From NCBI GenBank assembly GCA_009733575.1, contig ML770120.1, forward strand, positions 1-18,803: a DNA stretch of 18,803 nucleotides. The letters run 5' to 3'. Below the pieces are notes generated by a model that saw nothing but the letters and a program-made list of their open reading frames with translations, did not search any database and had not been told where the DNA came from. This stretch comes from Gymnopus androsaceus JB14. Its lineage: Eukaryota > Basidiomycota > Agaricomycetes > Agaricales > Omphalotaceae. The position numbers and the translations under genes were made by a program. Position 1 is the stretch's first letter; every line of letters begins with the position of its first letter. Positions 17,932 through 18,803 of the stretch are shown one piece after another.

Positions 17932-18168
17932 CAGTCCTATGTACAAACAATATATCAGGCAAGTGGCTACTGCGTGAATGTCTGTGGCTACTGTGCATAC
18001 GGTAAAGTGGGTACCACGAGAGAGTAAGTGGATACTCTGATAGACAGAGTGGAGACTGCGAGATACTACTAGTGGAGTGCATGGGATGGTGATACAAACA
18101 AGTGGAGACTACAAGAAAGCGTTCCATGTATAGTTCAATAAGATATATTTACCTTTGATATTCCAACA

Positions 18169-18482
18169 GCATACACACCGAGTATTAGAGATTCCAGCTC
18201 AAGCCCAGTGACCAATGTTGGAATTTCCGCTTACAATCCACAGCGTAAAGTGCAGAGGGAGTAGACAAGTTGTTTTGGGGTTCAAAGTAACATTTGGGTC
18301 ACATTTGGCTTTCATATCAAGAATAGAGAAACGAGAGACCCGTTTGAGTGTATGGGACTAGGATGCCAACTCAAGCATTGCACATGCTTCATGTGTAGAC
18401 AGAGCATTGTCTCCAATCGTCTCCATAAACAGTTTCTTGTTGTCGATAGCCATGCAATGTCGGGAGACTAAGCGCACCACGT
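18169..18482. mobile_element. Interspersed repeat R, copy B, right part
   Basis: It begins with the right target duplication GCATA (18169-18173) and then matches copy A from 4641 (GAGTATTAGAG...CCAGCTCAAGCCCAG) through the block at about 18415-18465. Similarity ends near 18482, before the terminal motif seen in copy A, so the right end is missing or replaced. Confidence 0.75.
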
Positions 18483-18803
18483 GGTTTAGAAAAGTATGTC
18501 ATTGTTCAACTAGAAAGTTTTTCTTTATTCAAGTTTCATTTGCGCGATAATTTCAATTTGGGCACTTATGAACCTTTGTAGTAGAATAGCTACAAAAGTA
18601 TTAGTTTTTTTTAAACACCTCAAGTCTGACCTACCATTACTAAACACACTTAAACACTTGTATTGAACAAAATTCAGGCTGGGGAATATGTTTATAGTAT
18701 ATCAAATTGTTTAACAGTCACACTTTAAACAGACTTTAAACAGATCATATGTGTACAAAATAAAAATGTTTAAACAGAAGACTTAAACACATACATAACA
18801 AAG
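18483..18803. other. AT-rich end of the window with repeated TTTAAACA-type motifs
   Basis: No gene recognised. From about 18609 to the end the motif (C/T)TTAAACA(G/C) or a one-base variant occurs about eight times, for example near 18611, 18650, 18724, 18735, 18769 and 18782. Repeated short motifs in one orientation with AT-rich spacing resemble the subterminal region of a DNA transposon that continues beyond the window. Confidence 0.45.

Larger units (their letters stand above)
9880..18168 (-). mobile_element. Ty1/copia LTR retrotransposon, full length but decayed, carrying three later insertions
   Basis: Read on the minus strand the element runs 5' LTR (17697-18168), primer binding site, gag-pol in the order Gag-PR-IN-RT-RNase H (17641-12287), polypurine tract, 3' LTR (9880-12279, split). 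Integrase before reverse transcriptase is the copia order. The LTR ends are TGTTGGA...TCCAATA (one mismatch to a perfect inverted pair). The target duplication is GCGTA (9875-9879) and GCATA (18169-18173), and the empty site is preserved at 4636-4640. By hand alignment the LTRs are about 95% identical outside the inserts, with most differences being transitions. About 8.3 kb in all, of which about 2 kb is a nested element, 0.42 kb a palindrome and 0.11 kb an LTR insert. Confidence 0.93.
17697..18168 (-). repeat. 5' LTR of the copia element (472 bp including a 111-bp insert)
   Basis: Bounded by TATTAGAG on the left and ATTCCAACA on the right in plus orientation. Without the insert it is about 361-364 bp, equal to the two joined parts of the left LTR. 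It reads continuously across the place where the left LTR is split, which gives the boundaries of the nested element. Confidence 0.92.

Overview
The window looks like nuclear DNA of a filamentous basidiomycete, most likely an Agaricomycete. The one intact gene has thirteen GT-AG introns of only 51-70 bp. The rest is a dense pile of eukaryotic transposons: a DUF6570-type Helitron remnant, a Ty1/copia retrotransposon and short inverted-repeat elements. No bacterial-style operons, tRNA, rRNA or CRISPR were seen.

Layout. 1-834 is upstream sequence with a TATA box at 778-784. 835-3113 (+) is homogentisate 1,2-dioxygenase in 14 exons, which join without a break into 501 codons with all metal ligands present. 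3114-4386 holds no recognisable gene. From about 4387 onward everything recognisable is mobile or repetitive DNA. There is copy A of an interspersed repeat called R here (4387-4990). It abuts a 983-bp terminal-inverted-repeat element with an exact 9-bp target duplication (4994-5976). Next come a cluster of AGCGTNACC-type motifs and a 30-bp-stem foldback (about 5986-6207), a frameshifted Helitron Rep/helicase N-terminus (6521-7984) and a 32-bp minisatellite (8729-8998).

The right half is a nested stack. A second R copy (9594-9879 plus 18169-18482) was split by a minus-strand Ty1/copia element (9880-18168) with target duplication GCGTA/GCATA. R copy A preserves the empty site. The copia element was then hit three times: a second, decayed LTR-type element sits in its left (3') LTR (about 10080-12108), a nearly perfect 415-bp palindrome sits in gag (16557-16971), and a 111-bp palindrome-rich insert sits in its right (5') LTR close to the predicted transcription start (17798-17908).

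The copia gag-pol keeps a single reading frame from 17641 down to 12287. It is interrupted by eight stops, and all eight are TGA, which suggests CpG-to-TpG decay of CGA codons. The reverse-transcriptase YxDD box has become YxDN. The dioxygenase works in phenylalanine/tyrosine catabolism; none of its pathway partners is present, so the gene stands at the edge of a transposon island. The last 320 bp are AT-rich with repeated TTTAAACA motifs.
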